From JBBDWJ01 sp963824095 (GTDB lineage Bacteria > Acidobacteriota > Terriglobia > Bryobacterales > UBA6623), in NCBI GenBank assembly GCA_963824095.1, contig CAWGNS010000008.1, forward strand, positions 620,001 to 684,000: a stretch of 64,000 bases of DNA, written 5' to 3'. The position numbers and the translations under genes were made by a program. Below are positions 1-10,524 of the stretch, piece after piece; the stretch's first letter is position 1; each line of letters begins with the position of its first letter. Below the pieces are notes generated by a model. It did no database searches. It saw nothing but the letters and a program-made list of their open reading frames with translations, and was not told the DNA's origin.

Positions 1-35
1 GCCTGTCGCTCTGTTTTCGTGAGTCTTGCTTTGGC
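1..35 (+). repeat. truncated copy of the dispersed convergent-junction repeat
   Basis: The first 35 bases resemble the right end of the repeat at 1500-1532 (GCCTG, then GCTCTG, then TTCGTG.GTCTTGCTT). It is probably the end of another copy cut off by the window edge. The match is short, so this is inference from similarity only. Confidence 0.35.
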
Positions 36-500
36 TGTATGCGCCTGCAGGGCTTACTACCGTGGAAATGGAAATCGACCACCGGATCCTTGGCTTTTTC
101 GATCGGCGTTCGTTTGACGGCGAGCACGCTGAAGACTACGCCAAGATGGTCGCGATGATGGACCAGGCAGGCGTCGGCGTCATCGCATCTGGAATGTAAA
201 ACATTGTCTCTATTTTGGTGTTTTGGTTCGCGCGGCGCTCGGCGTTATTGGTGCCGTTGCGGCAGAGGACTTCTCCGCGGCCTACACATTTCGTTACACA
301 ATGGCGCGTCGCAGCCGCCCTACAATATCCTCAGTGCGACAGTGGAAGGAAGCATGCTCCCGATAAATAGCGAGGGTGTTTCCGGCCCATCCTTTGGTCT
401 TATCGAGCCAGGCACTACGGCCTGGAGAGTTGGATGGCAGGTCTTGCGCAACAACGGCAAAGTAGTTTCAACGACTGCCCGCTGCGAACGGAGAACGAAA

Positions 501-1025
501 GTGACCGGCGGCGAGGCGATGCGGGGATCAGCGGAATCAGGCAACGGCTCCTCGCGTGCTGGCGTGGAGCCGTTGCCCGACGCGAAGTTTTGGGAATACG
601 CACTCGGCCGCGAGATCGTGGAGGCGCGTTCGGCTTGCCTGCAAGGGCTAGGACGGATTCCGACGGGACTCGGCAGACTGGCTTACATCGCCATCCTGCA
701 GCAGCGGCTGCTCGAAGATCACGAAGAGCTGTTCGGGGAGTGGCGCGGTTGCTCTCTACAACAGAAATACGAGTGGGTGTACCGTCTGCTGGCCACCGAA
801 AGCCGCAGCAGCACGCCGCCCGAAGCATGGCTCAGCCGCGCCACCTATGCGGACCTGGTTCCGCCTTCGGTGGATGAAGAGGCTAGGGCGCTCTATCTCA
901 CCGATATCGAGGCGGTGCTCGAAATCCTGCGCAAGGAACTGCCGAAACGAGTTGAGGCGCACGGGTCGCAGAATCCGCAACCCGTCGAAACACCTGCGGG
1001 ATTGCGGGCCTCCAAGGCGCTTTGA
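501..1025 (+). CDS. hypothetical protein, about 174 aa
   Basis: Not recognised. The frame is open from 204, but the first 100 codons look non-coding (Cys/Arg-rich, no pattern). A GTG at 501 has a GGAG seven bases upstream and begins the part that reads like a real protein. That part is soluble and mostly helical, with many charged and leucine residues (for example LQQRLLEDHEELFGEW and DIEAVLEILRKELPK). There are no membrane segments or obvious catalytic motifs. It stands alone ahead of a repeat-containing convergent junction. A later ATG at 519 is the alternative start. Confidence 0.5.
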   Translation: MTGGEAMRGSAESGNGSSRAGVEPLPDAKFWEYALGREIVEARSACLQGLGRIPTGLGRLAYIAILQQRLLEDHEELFGEWRGCSLQQKYEWVYRLLATESRSSTPPEAWLSRATYADLVPPSVDEEARALYLTDIEAVLEILRKELPKRVEAHGSQNPQPVETPAGLRASKAL

Positions 1026-1321
1026 GAGCAACAATGCCGCACGAAGTCGTCGAAATTGCCCTGGCATTCACCGCGCTGCTGCCGTTGGCCGCCCTGCTTC
1101 GCCGGCGAAAACGGCGGGCGCGATCGGTGGAACGCCTTCTGAGCCAGCGCGAGCGCGTATCGTGGATTGCGGCCTTCGCGGTGCGGCAATCTTCCAGGCG
1201 CGGATTCTGAACCGGCAACCGCGCAGCATCCCGAATCCCCAGAGCCCGGCGGATTGTGCCCCGGGGTTCCTCGTGCCGCAGTGCCTCCATCGGGTCTACA
1301 CGCGTCGCTCTGCTTGCTGGG

Positions 1322-1530
1322 ATGGCATCCTCCAGCACAGCTTCGGTGGTGTGGGGCCTTACGTCGCGACGAATCGCGACGCGGCAAACCTGGAGGTTCA
1401 CGCCACGAGTGCGGTCTGTTGCCTCTGTGCCCTTTCGGTCCGCCGGGTCAAGCTCATCGCCTGGGCCGGCACTCCTGAGTCCTTTTTCCGCAGCCTGTTA
1501 CGCCTGCGGCTCTGATTCCGTGCGTCTTGC
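1322..1530. repeat. dispersed intergenic repeat, copy A (convergent junction)
   Basis: This lies between the converging ends of the 501 gene and the cytochrome gene. Bases 1361-1401 are identical over 41 bases to 21829-21869. They contain a perfect hairpin, GTCGCGA/TCGCGAC with a CGAA loop, at 1363-1380. Flanking similarity runs on through CCTTTCGGTCCG (about 1430) to GCGGCTCTGATT (about 1505). No reading frame is conserved between the copies, so it is a non-coding repeat. Bases 1026-1321 hold no gene I can support. Confidence 0.75.
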
Positions 1531-1554
1531 TTGTGGCGTGCTGGCTGGGTTCGG

Positions 1555-3324
1555 TCACGGCTGGAAAGAGAGCCAGGCTTTTCTCCAGCGCAGATGACCT
1601 GGGTCGAGTTGCAGGGCTCGCCGCAAACGGTCCTTCGCCTTGGCCGTTTCTCCCACGCTCTGATAGGCGGCGGCCAGATTGCCCCAGGCTTCGGACTTTT
1701 GGGGGTCGGCGGCTACGGCGCGTTCGTAGGCCTCGATGGCTTCGGCGGGACGCCCCTGCAGTTGGCACAGGAAGCCCAGGCTATAAAGGGCGGTCGACGA
1801 TTCGGGGTTGAGCTTGGCGGCGAGGCGAAATTCCCGCTCGGCTCGCGCCGGTTCGTCCAGGTTGAGATACGCCGTGCCAAGATTCTCGTGGAATTCCGAG
1901 TCGGCCAAGGGCGTCTCGGCCAGGGGCTGCAAGGTGCGGACGACGAGACGATAGAACTCCGTGCGGCCGGTCGAGCCGGCGAGATCCGCATAGGCAAAGC
2001 CCAGGTTGCGCCGCGCGGTGGATTCGCTGCCTAGCGGATAGACCGCTCGCAGCACGACTCCATTTTTCGCGGCCGCGAAAGCTGCCGACTGAGCGTCCGA
2101 CGGCGATGAAGCGGCCGGGCGGCGCAGAATGCGGTGGTCGGTGAACACGACGTGGTTCGACTCCACGACGGCCCTCTTGGGCATGTGACAGCCGATGCAA
2201 TCCCCTGTATCCGGCTGCGACGCAGGTTCGCGAGGACGCGCGCAGGGTTTGCTGTCGTGGCATTCCCGACAACGCGCGCGATAGAAGCCGGACGGGTCCG
2301 CGGCAGCGAAGGAAGAATGCACGCGGTGGCACGAGCCGCACCACAAGCGGCCTTGCGAAGCCTGCCAGCAACGGCTGGCGCGCATTTCCAGCGGATGGCC
2401 GGTGACCGACGGTTGCAGCGAAGCGCTCTCGGCGAGCACGTAGATCGCGACCGAATTTTCGAGAGGCTCGCCGGGCCGGTAGTCCGAAGTGGAGCGTCCC
2501 GGCATGTTCACTCGGGCGTCGCCGAACAGGTGGCACTGCTCGCAAACCTGATCGCGCCGCTCGCCGGCGAGTTTGGCGGGATTTACGGGCATTTGCGCCG
2601 GATTTTCTACGTGAGAACTACCGGGGCCGTGGCAGCGCTCACAGCCGATCGCCATCTCGGCAAACGGCGCGTTCACAGAAAACCGGCCATTTGTCGGCTC
2701 CTCGAGGTTGAGCCGGCCCGTGTGACAGGCGAGGCAGTTGGCAGAGACGCGCCTCGTAAAACCGACGTGCACGTCCGTGTCGTAGCCCGGGGACATTTCC
2801 CAGCGTTGCGGGCCGGTGTAGTAGGTGACAGGAGACTGGTAGAGGCGGCCGCGGTTGGCGATCAGAAACGATTGAGCGTGGCTGCCCGAGCCGATCACGT
2901 AGTCGAGGGGCCGCAAGTCGGCGTAGAGGACGCCGCCGGATTCGCCGGGCGCGGATTCCTCGACGAAGGCCGTATCGTCCTGCCGGAACAGGCGGTAGTG
3001 GCGATTGGTTGCGGCGTGCGTCCACTCGACGGGCTTGGCGAGGAAGGTACCGGGCAAGGCGGCGACCTTGCGCAGCGAACGGCCCATGGGCGTGGACCCG
3101 AACGCCTCGGCCTGTTCCCGATGGCATCGCGAACACGCAGTGGAGCCTACGTAGTCGGCCGCGCGGGCCGTCCCTTGCAGACCGCAGAGGGCCGCCGCAA
3201 ACAGGGCCAAGGCGCGGTGAGCCGGGCGGGCTTGCCCGCACGACAAGGGGCGGTCCACGGCGGCGGCCGGCGCGCGCAACGCGTTCCAAGCGAAAGAGGC
3301 GATCGCGGCGGCCCATTGCTTCAC
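1555..3324 (-). CDS. heptaheme c-type cytochrome with C-terminal TPR repeats
   Basis: A periplasmic or outer-surface electron-transfer protein of 589 aa. A hydrophobic segment near residues 39-56 (ALALFAAALCGLQGTARAA) reads as a signal peptide. Seven CxxCH heme motifs are visible: CSRCH at residue 64, then CLACH, CERCH, CEQCH, CGSCH, CRECH and CIGCH. The last ~150 residues are TPR repeats (for example ALYSLGFLCQLQGRPAEAIEAY in part). The layout matches the cytochrome c554/NrfA-like TPR proteins common in Acidobacteriota. It is last in the sigma-receptor-hydrolase operon and starts 31 bases after the hydrolase stop. Its redox partner is unknown. Confidence 0.88.
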   Translation of the reverse strand: MKQWAAAIASFAWNALRAPAAAVDRPLSCGQARPAHRALALFAAALCGLQGTARAADYVGSTACSRCHREQAEAFGSTPMGRSLRKVAALPGTFLAKPVEWTHAATNRHYRLFRQDDTAFVEESAPGESGGVLYADLRPLDYVIGSGSHAQSFLIANRGRLYQSPVTYYTGPQRWEMSPGYDTDVHVGFTRRVSANCLACHTGRLNLEEPTNGRFSVNAPFAEMAIGCERCHGPGSSHVENPAQMPVNPAKLAGERRDQVCEQCHLFGDARVNMPGRSTSDYRPGEPLENSVAIYVLAESASLQPSVTGHPLEMRASRCWQASQGRLWCGSCHRVHSSFAAADPSGFYRARCRECHDSKPCARPREPASQPDTGDCIGCHMPKRAVVESNHVVFTDHRILRRPAASSPSDAQSAAFAAAKNGVVLRAVYPLGSESTARRNLGFAYADLAGSTGRTEFYRLVVRTLQPLAETPLADSEFHENLGTAYLNLDEPARAEREFRLAAKLNPESSTALYSLGFLCQLQGRPAEAIEAYERAVAADPQKSEAWGNLAAAYQSVGETAKAKDRLRRALQLDPGHLRWRKAWLSFQP

Positions 3325-3355
3325 GATATGCGCGCCTTGTGAGTTGAAACCTCGT

Positions 3356-6300
3356 TCATTTGAGCTGTGCGGCCAGCCACGAGCCGACGTCGCCGCTGGC
3401 CTGGCCCGGCATCGTCTGGCTCAGCACCAACGCTCCGGCGGCGTTCTGACGCTTGTAGCGGTCTTGCGCGGATGCGAACTCGTTGGCAACTTCGGATTGC
3501 GGGGCGAGCACGTTCCTGCCCGTGACCAGAGATTCCAACCGCAGAGGCCGCGGGGCCAGCGCGCCGGCAATGTCCGAGATGTCGGCGGTCTTGAGAATGC
3601 CGAGCACGACGACATCGACCGGCGTGTAGCTGAACGGGCTTTTGAGCACCGACAGATACGCATCGAGCCCGCCGCGCGCCACGACCGCCTGGACGTCATT
3701 TTCGTAGAGCGCCGCCAACAGCGCCAGGTGAGCGCCCATTGGCTCGGCCTGATACTGAATTTGCGGGCCGCTTTGCGCCTCGATTTCGTCGAGATAAAGA
3801 TGCTCGGGGTTGGCCGGGACAAAACTGTCGCCCCACAGGGCGATCTTTTTCAGCCCGAGGTCGGTGCGCGAACGCAAGTACGCGAGCACGGTACGCAGGT
3901 CACGCAACTGGGAACCCAGCAGCGAACGGCTCAAGTCGAACTCGGTCTGCGCCAATTCCTGGTGGGCTCCGCCGTCGGTGCGCTCGAAACTCGGAGACGT
4001 TTCCCCGGTGGCGCGCACGTCGGGCAGGCAGACGGCGACGCCGTGCTGCAACAGGCCGGCGATTTCGCCGGCGCGATCCGCCAGAAAACGGGCCTTGCCG
4101 CCTTGCGCGACAGCGACGACCACGGCTCCCGAACCTTGCTTGGGCAACAGCAGCAGCAGGGGAACCGAAATACCATCTTCGACGGTCAGCGAAACAGCCT
4201 GAACGTCAGCGCCCATCTGAGAGCCGCGGTCGTGCACCACGGCTTCAGGGTGCGGGTTGGGAGCGATCTCGCCGAGCTTCGCCTGCAATTGCGTACGCAG
4301 ATCGTCAAGCTGCTTCGCCGTATCGAGAGCGCTGCGCCGTTTGCGCGCGGCGTTGAGCTCCCGCTCCGCCATCTCGCGGGCGATGGTGTGCATTGGAACG
4401 CGCTTGACCTGCATCGACACCTCGGGCGGCATGCTCAACAGGTCGGCATGAGGCCGGCGCCTGAGGGCTTCTTGCTGCCGCGCCGCTTCGCGCTGCGGGT
4501 TCGTGCTGAGCTGGGAGTCGGGCAGGATGGCCAGGTCTTCCTCCGACGGCAGCGGGATGCCGAACCAGCGCTTGAGCGTGGGATACAATTCGAGCCTCTG
4601 CTGCGGCCCGATGCTGAAGCAGTGGCTCACGCGCTCCATGCTGAGGCGGATCAGGCCGTAGGCTTCAGAGACCGCGAGGTTGTCGGGCTTGCCATAAAAG
4701 CCCCAGACCTTTTGCGAACGCTTCAGGCCATCCACCCAAAGGTCGGGATAGTCGGCTTTCTCGGCGCCTTCCCAACTGAACTCGAACGCGCGTATGAACC
4801 TGCGGGGCGCGACCGAGGCTGCCACGAGCCACGGCGAAAACTGCTGTGCAATTTGCCCGGGCGAGTCGCCGTGGACGCGCACATGGCCCTGATCGTAGTT
4901 GTAGGGAACGACGGCGCTGATGCGCGGGTCGAGCGCGGCAGCCACCGCGGCGGGCTCGGCGCCACCGGCCACCGCGCCGAGCACGACGATCTTGCCGGGA
5001 TCGATGTCGGAGCGGTCGAGCAGGTAGTCGACGGAGCGAATCACGTCCCAGGCGGCCCAGCCGGAATAGCTTTCGCCAGCCAGAAACAGTTGCTTGGTGA
5101 ACAGGAAACGGGATCCGTAGCCCTGGCGGTACCAGGGAGTCGTTTGCACGCGCTCGCCGTAGCCGGGCCGCTCCATGACGAGAACGGCGGCGCCGGTGCG
5201 CGCCCACATCTCGCCCATGTCATGCAGTTCCCCCTGCGTCTTGGGGTAGTGTTGGCTGTGGACGATCAGGATAGCGGGCATGCGGCCCGAGGGTTTCTCG
5301 GGGAGATAGAGGTTGGCCGTCATCCAGTAGTTGGAGCGGCTCTGGAACACGATATTTTCGAGGCGATAGCCCTTGCCTTGATGATGGGCGGTGACGCGCG
5401 CGTCGAGCGGTGGGCGCTCGGGAGGGAACTGGCCGATGGACGCGCGCAAGGCGGCGATGCGTTTGTCGCGGAACTGTTCCCAGTCCTGGCGCGTTTTCAC
5501 GGCGTGCCAATCCTGGCGCTCCTGCCAGACGGCGTCGCGCACCTTGTTGTCGAGATAACGGCTGACCATGGAGCGTACGCGGTGGTAGCGGTGCTCGAGC
5601 GGCGACCAGACGTCGGGGTCGAGCTTGGCAATCTCACCCGCGAGTCCCTGGCTGGGGCCTTCCTGGTAAGGCAGCGGCACGGCGGCGACTTCGGCGGGAT
5701 GCGCGTCGCGCAAAACCATCGCCCGGTAGCGCAAGGGTCCGTAGAACGCCGGCGCCACGACGACAGGCAGGCTGCTGCGCTCGGCCGCCTCGCCCGGGCG
5801 GGCGGCACGCAGGCGCGTGAGCAGGACGCGCCAGTCCTTGGGAACGCCGTTCGCCCGCAGCTCGCGCGCGCATTGGTCAAGCGGAATGTTCAGGCGCAGG
5901 GTCCAGCCACCGTGGCGCATGTTGGTGCGCGTTTCGATGCCGGCGTTCCATCCGGTGGAACCGCCGCTGGTCTCCCAACTCGAGGCGGGCGTCATGGAAT
6001 GGGGGCCGCGAATGACGTTGTCGCGAATCGCGCCGACCGGGTTCACCATGATCTCGAGCAACGCCGCGCCGTCGGTGGCGAGGTAGACCGCAAAGTTGTC
6101 GTCGCTGCCGATGGCGGCGTCGCGCCCGCCGTGGTCGGCCTCCACCGGCTCGGGCTCGTCGAACTGCGCCAGGATGGCCAGCGTGCGGCCGTCGTGCATC
6201 CACTTGATGTGGCTTCCATAGCGCGGCTTGCGCGGGAAGGGCTCGTTGCGAGGCAGGGTAAACTCGGGTACGCCCTTCCAGTCGGGGTGGTCCCATTCGG

Positions 6301-7123
6301 CGACCATGTCGGGGATGTGGAGCACGCGGCCGACCTCGAGAGCCGGGTCGGTATTGCCCAGCGCGGGCGGGTGCAACGCAGGCGACTCGATGTTCCCTTC
6401 GGCCTGCCGCCCCAGGGCATATTGCGCCGCTTCCTGATGAGCAGGCCAAGACCACTGAAACTCGGGCGCCTGCGGCCGGCGCGAGCGAATGCGTTCGACG
6501 CGCACTTGCAGGCCGCCGGGGTCTTGCGTGTTGACGTCCAGCGTGTCGAGCGAGACGGCCGCCTCGACGGTCCAGCCCCGCGGGTTAACGACTGCGGCGC
6601 GCAGCACCTCGCCTTCGAGGATGTCGTTACCGTTGTCTTCGAAGCGATATCCGCCCCAGGGGTTGATTTCGATCGTGACGCGGCGGTCGGCGCCGCCGGC
6701 GCTGCGGTAGTGCAGGCCGTAGCGCACGCGGTCTTCGACCGGCGGAGACTCCACTGCGTCGCGCTCCCAGACCGGATTTCTGCCGCTGCTGCGCGCGAGC
6801 ACTTTGCCGCCCGGTTCGGGCAGCCGCGAAGCGAAGCACAAGAAGCCGCCCCGCAACGCCACCCAGGTTTCGCCGCCGAGAGCTTCGGGAGCGCCTTTTT
6901 CCCAGGGAACCAGCCGCTGGGTGGGGACGGCCCGCCAAAGAGCGTCGTCGAGGTTTCCATCCACCGTGAGGGCGGCCGTCGAATGCGGAATCTCGGCGGC
7001 CGCCGCGCCGCCACCCGGCGATTGCGCGGCGGCCCGCGTGGCTGCTCCGGGCGGCAGCAGGAACAGCGCTGCGAACAGCAACCGGATTGCGAACGAGCGT
7101 GCCGTGCGGCCGCGAGTCGTCAT
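3356..7123 (-). CDS. exported CBM9-like / tandem alpha-beta hydrolase protein
   Basis: A 1255-aa exported protein. ATG 7123 is preferred because GGAGG lies six bases upstream and a signal peptide follows (RLLFAALFLLPPGAATRAAA); the frame is open to a TTG at 7312. Residues ~40-440 hold two CBM9/DOMON-like beta-sandwich modules, the first beginning at LTVDGNLDDALW. An alpha/beta hydrolase resembling acetylxylan esterases follows at ~540-850, and a second at ~960-1255. The first nucleophile elbow reads LGAVAGG with no serine, while the second keeps WGDSF. It probably acts on an oligo- or polysaccharide ester imported by the neighbouring receptor. The substrate is not readable from sequence. Confidence 0.8.
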   Translation of the reverse strand: MTTRGRTARSFAIRLLFAALFLLPPGAATRAAAQSPGGGAAAAEIPHSTAALTVDGNLDDALWRAVPTQRLVPWEKGAPEALGGETWVALRGGFLCFASRLPEPGGKVLARSSGRNPVWERDAVESPPVEDRVRYGLHYRSAGGADRRVTIEINPWGGYRFEDNGNDILEGEVLRAAVVNPRGWTVEAAVSLDTLDVNTQDPGGLQVRVERIRSRRPQAPEFQWSWPAHQEAAQYALGRQAEGNIESPALHPPALGNTDPALEVGRVLHIPDMVAEWDHPDWKGVPEFTLPRNEPFPRKPRYGSHIKWMHDGRTLAILAQFDEPEPVEADHGGRDAAIGSDDNFAVYLATDGAALLEIMVNPVGAIRDNVIRGPHSMTPASSWETSGGSTGWNAGIETRTNMRHGGWTLRLNIPLDQCARELRANGVPKDWRVLLTRLRAARPGEAAERSSLPVVVAPAFYGPLRYRAMVLRDAHPAEVAAVPLPYQEGPSQGLAGEIAKLDPDVWSPLEHRYHRVRSMVSRYLDNKVRDAVWQERQDWHAVKTRQDWEQFRDKRIAALRASIGQFPPERPPLDARVTAHHQGKGYRLENIVFQSRSNYWMTANLYLPEKPSGRMPAILIVHSQHYPKTQGELHDMGEMWARTGAAVLVMERPGYGERVQTTPWYRQGYGSRFLFTKQLFLAGESYSGWAAWDVIRSVDYLLDRSDIDPGKIVVLGAVAGGAEPAAVAAALDPRISAVVPYNYDQGHVRVHGDSPGQIAQQFSPWLVAASVAPRRFIRAFEFSWEGAEKADYPDLWVDGLKRSQKVWGFYGKPDNLAVSEAYGLIRLSMERVSHCFSIGPQQRLELYPTLKRWFGIPLPSEEDLAILPDSQLSTNPQREAARQQEALRRRPHADLLSMPPEVSMQVKRVPMHTIAREMAERELNAARKRRSALDTAKQLDDLRTQLQAKLGEIAPNPHPEAVVHDRGSQMGADVQAVSLTVEDGISVPLLLLLPKQGSGAVVVAVAQGGKARFLADRAGEIAGLLQHGVAVCLPDVRATGETSPSFERTDGGAHQELAQTEFDLSRSLLGSQLRDLRTVLAYLRSRTDLGLKKIALWGDSFVPANPEHLYLDEIEAQSGPQIQYQAEPMGAHLALLAALYENDVQAVVARGGLDAYLSVLKSPFSYTPVDVVVLGILKTADISDIAGALAPRPLRLESLVTGRNVLAPQSEVANEFASAQDRYKRQNAAGALVLSQTMPGQASGDVGSWLAAQLK

Positions 7124-7325
7124 GAAAACCTCCAGATCGATAACAGAATACGCGGAAATGGGAGTGGGGTGTTGGCGCTCGGTGCCTGTGGCAAACGCGG
7201 GCCGCTTCCCGGCGTGCCCACCCGAATTGCCGATGACGGTCAACCGGTTGAGGAAAGACAAACATTCGTCCGGGGTTCCGCCCGCGGCCAGGAACGTCCC
7301 GGCCGCGGGCAAACCACGAAGGGGA

Positions 7326-10300
7326 TCAGAATTGGAACTTCAGAGCAAACTGCAGAATCCGGGGATCGAGAGCGCTGGTGATGCGCCCGTAGGTCCCGGA
7401 GGACAAGCTATTGCTGGGGTCGCCGAAGTTCGCCCGGTTGAACAGGTTGAAAAATTCCGCGCGGAACTGCACGCGGGTTCGCTCGGTGACGGGAAAGTTC
7501 TTGACCACCGAGAAGTCGACGTTCGCCAGGCCGGGTCCGAAGACGATGTTGCGGCCCGAGTTGCCGAAGGTGCCGATGGCGTTGGGCGCGAACGCCGCCG
7601 TGTTGAACCACTCCAGAACCGGGTCGGGATTAGCTGGGCGTGGTGGGATCGCCGACCAAATCGGCGCGGTCGGAACCGACGCCCGAGAGGGAGTTGTCCT
7701 GACCGGAATTGATCGAGAACAAGTCGCCCGACTGGAGGGTGAGCGCTCCGTTCAGGTCCCAACCGCCGAGCACCTGCTTCACCAAGGGTTGCGCGGAGGC
7801 GAGACGGGGTAGTTCCCACAGCCACGACGTCACGAAGCGATGCCGGTGGTCGAAATCGGAGGGGCCGCGGTCGTGGCGGAAATCGAAGGGGTTGGTGTAG
7901 TCGGGCCATTGCGTGCCGCCGCCCGAACCGTAGTCGATCGACTTCGCCCAGGTGTAGTTGGCCAGGATCGTGAAGCCGCCGCTGAAGCGCTTGTCGATGG
8001 AGAGCTGCAGGGAGTGAAAGCTCGAATTCGCCACGCTGTCGACGACCTCAATGGCGTCGAAGGCAGGCCCGAACGGCCGCCGCTCGCTGACGTTGCCGGT
8101 GGTCGACGCGCCGGGAATATACGGCGCTGCATTGCGGTCCCAGCCCTGCAACAGCGCCGTGCCTTTCGAACCGGCATAGGCGGCGCGGACTTTCCAGTTG
8201 TGCAGGATCTCGCGCTCGATGGTGAGGTGCCAGCTCTGTAGATATCCCGACCGGAATTTTTCGGGGTAGGTCGCGGCGAACAGGTTGTCGGGAAACGACA
8301 CATCCGACGGCGGCGGAAACGGCAGCGGGAACGGGTTGTTGCCGGCGTAAGGATCGTCGAACGAGCCCGGCGGCGGGCGCAGGATCAAGCGGGTTCCAAA
8401 CGGGGCGACGCCCTGGAACACGTTGGTGATGGCGCTCATCGGCGAAGAGTCGTAAAAGATGCCGTACGCGGCGCGCACGCTGGTCTTGGGGGTGACGGCC
8501 CAGGCAAATCCGAGACGTGGAGCCAGGTTGTTGATATCGGACTTGGTGCCTCGTTGCGGAACGCCGGGGTCGCCGGGAAACAGCAGCCCCTCGGGCGCGT
8601 TCACGAAGACCTGGCTTTGCGTACCCGGGCGGAAAACGCTAACGCGGTCGCCCTTGTCGTGATAGGGGATAAAGGGCTCAAAGCGCAGACCGACGTTCAA
8701 CGTAAAGCGTGGCGTCAGCCGTACGTTGTCCTGAAAGAAGGCGGCGTAGGCGGGGAAATCCTGCTCGCCCACCTCGCCGAAGGCCATCTGGTCCATGCGC
8801 GAGATGTCGCCCAGGAAGAAATCCGAGACACCGTATCCGGAGAAGTTGCCCTCGAAGCGGACGTTGGGGTCGAGCAACCAGCGGAAATTCTTGTTGAGGT
8901 TCTGCTTGCGGTACTCGAAACCGATGCTGAGCTCGTGGCGACCCATGGTGGCGCGCACGGTGTCGGAAAAACCCCACTGCTGCGGCGAGGTCGTGATCTT
9001 CTCGGTGACGCTGGCGTTGAAGGCGCCGATGACGCGCAACCCGAAATTAGGATTGGGCTCGTCGGTGAAGACATTCTGCATACCCAGATCGACGAAGCTG
9101 GTGGTCCACACGGGCTGGCCGCGGTCGGTGCGGCGATTCATCGAGAACTGCAACTGGTTCAGCACGGTGGGGCTGAAGATGCGGGTGTGCGTCAGCGAAA
9201 GGTTGTGATTGGGCGTCGAGCGATCGAGACGCGTCGCGAAAACAAGATCGCTGTCGTTGGAGGGCTGCTGGAAATAGTTGTAGAGATAGCGGCCCGTCAA
9301 CGTATCCTTGGAGGAAATCTGGTAGTCCATGCGGAGAACGCTCTGGCGCAGATTGCTGTTGTTGGGCACCGAGTAGCGGAACAGGCCGCTGCCGGCCTCG
9401 GTCGGCAGCGGGATGAGCTGGTCGAGCACATTGCGGGTGACCACGTTCATGCGAGAGATCGGAATCTGGTTTCCCGGAAACGCCTCTCCCGACAGCGGGT
9501 CGATGATCGGGGCCGAATGGGCCGAGAAATCGCCGTCGCGCTGCGCCTGGGTGAGAACCGTCTGGCTCAGGTCGGAGGGTGTCGAGCGCTCGCGGGTTTC
9601 CTGGTGCGAAAAGAAGAAGAACAGCTTGTCGCGCAGGATCGGGCCGCCGATGGTGCCGCCGAACTGGTGGCGCTTGAGGCCGTCGCTGCCGGTGGCGAAA
9701 AAGTTGCGGGCGTTGAGCGCCTCGTTGCGGTGGAACTCGAACACGCTACCGTGGAACTGGTTGCCTCCCGAGCGGGTCACCGCGTTGACGATGGCGCCGG
9801 CGCTACGGCCGTGCTCGGCGCTGAAGTTGTTCGTCTGCACGCTGAATTCCTGCAGCGCGTCGGGGTTGGGAAAAGCCAGCGCCACGTTGGTGTAGGTATC
9901 ATTGTGAAACGCTCCGTCGAGCGCGTAGTTCACCATGTTGCTGCGGGCGCCGTTGGAGGAAATTCCAGCCTGTACGATCCCCCGCCCGGATCCGGCCTGG
10001 CGCAAGCCGCCGTTGTCTTTGTTGCTGGCATAGACGCCGGGCAGCAGCAGAACCAATTGCGTGGCGTCGCGGCCGTTTAACGGCAGCTCGCGAATGCGCC
10101 GTTCGTCGACGACTTCCTTGAGAACGGAAGACTCGGTTTCGATGGGGGCGACATCGGCGGCGACCTCGATCGACTCGGCCAAATCACCCACCTCCAGCAC
10201 GAAGTTGACGCGCGCGGCCTGGTCGACTTCGAGGGTAATGCCGGAGCGGCTGACGGGACGGAAGCCATCCATCAAGACCGTGACCTGATATTGGCCGGGC

Positions 10301-10524
10301 GGCAGCAAGGGCACCGAATAGTAGCCCAGGTCGTTCGTTGACGCTTCGCGGCGCATGCCGGTGGCTTTGTTGACTATGGTAACCGCCGCGCCGGGCACGA
10401 CGGCTCCAGTTGCGTCACTCACGCGACCCGTGAGCTGGGTGGTTTGCTGCGCGCTGAGTTGCGCGAAGCCAAGCAGAAAAAGTCCTATCAAAAGGACGGC
10501 TCGCCTTGCTTGTCTACCGGTCAT
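7326..10524 (-). CDS. Oar-like TonB-dependent receptor, one frameshift near the C terminus
   Basis: An outer-membrane receptor with a signal peptide (AVLLIGLFLLGFAQLSAQ), a carboxypeptidase-regulatory-like fold (TGRVSDATGAVVPGA), a plug (ELPLNGRDATQLVLLLPGV) and a barrel ending in LKFQF. ATG 10524 has AGGAGG just upstream and overlaps the anti-sigma stop by 11 bases. The frame stops at TAA 7630-7632, but the next frame continues the family sequence without a gap (NPDPVLEWFNTAAF... to the stop at 7326). Total length is a multiple of three plus one, consistent with one inserted base at ~7632. It is either a recent pseudogene or a sequence error. The substrate is unknown. Confidence 0.85.

Noticed and set aside
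68..199. 43-codon ORF (MEIDHRILGFFDRRSF...)
   Set aside because: It follows directly on the repeat remnant at the window edge, has no ribosome site and no recognisable family. It may be a gene fragment, but this cannot be supported.
1034..1210. 58-codon ORF after the first hypothetical gene with a hydrophobic N terminus
   Set aside because: The second half is Arg/Ser-rich and runs into repeat-like sequence. No ribosome site was seen.
3344..7381. 1345-codon open frame on the plus strand
   Set aside because: It is the antisense shadow of the CBM9/hydrolase gene: no domains, His/Arg-rich, and the minus-strand frame has a signal peptide and ribosome site.
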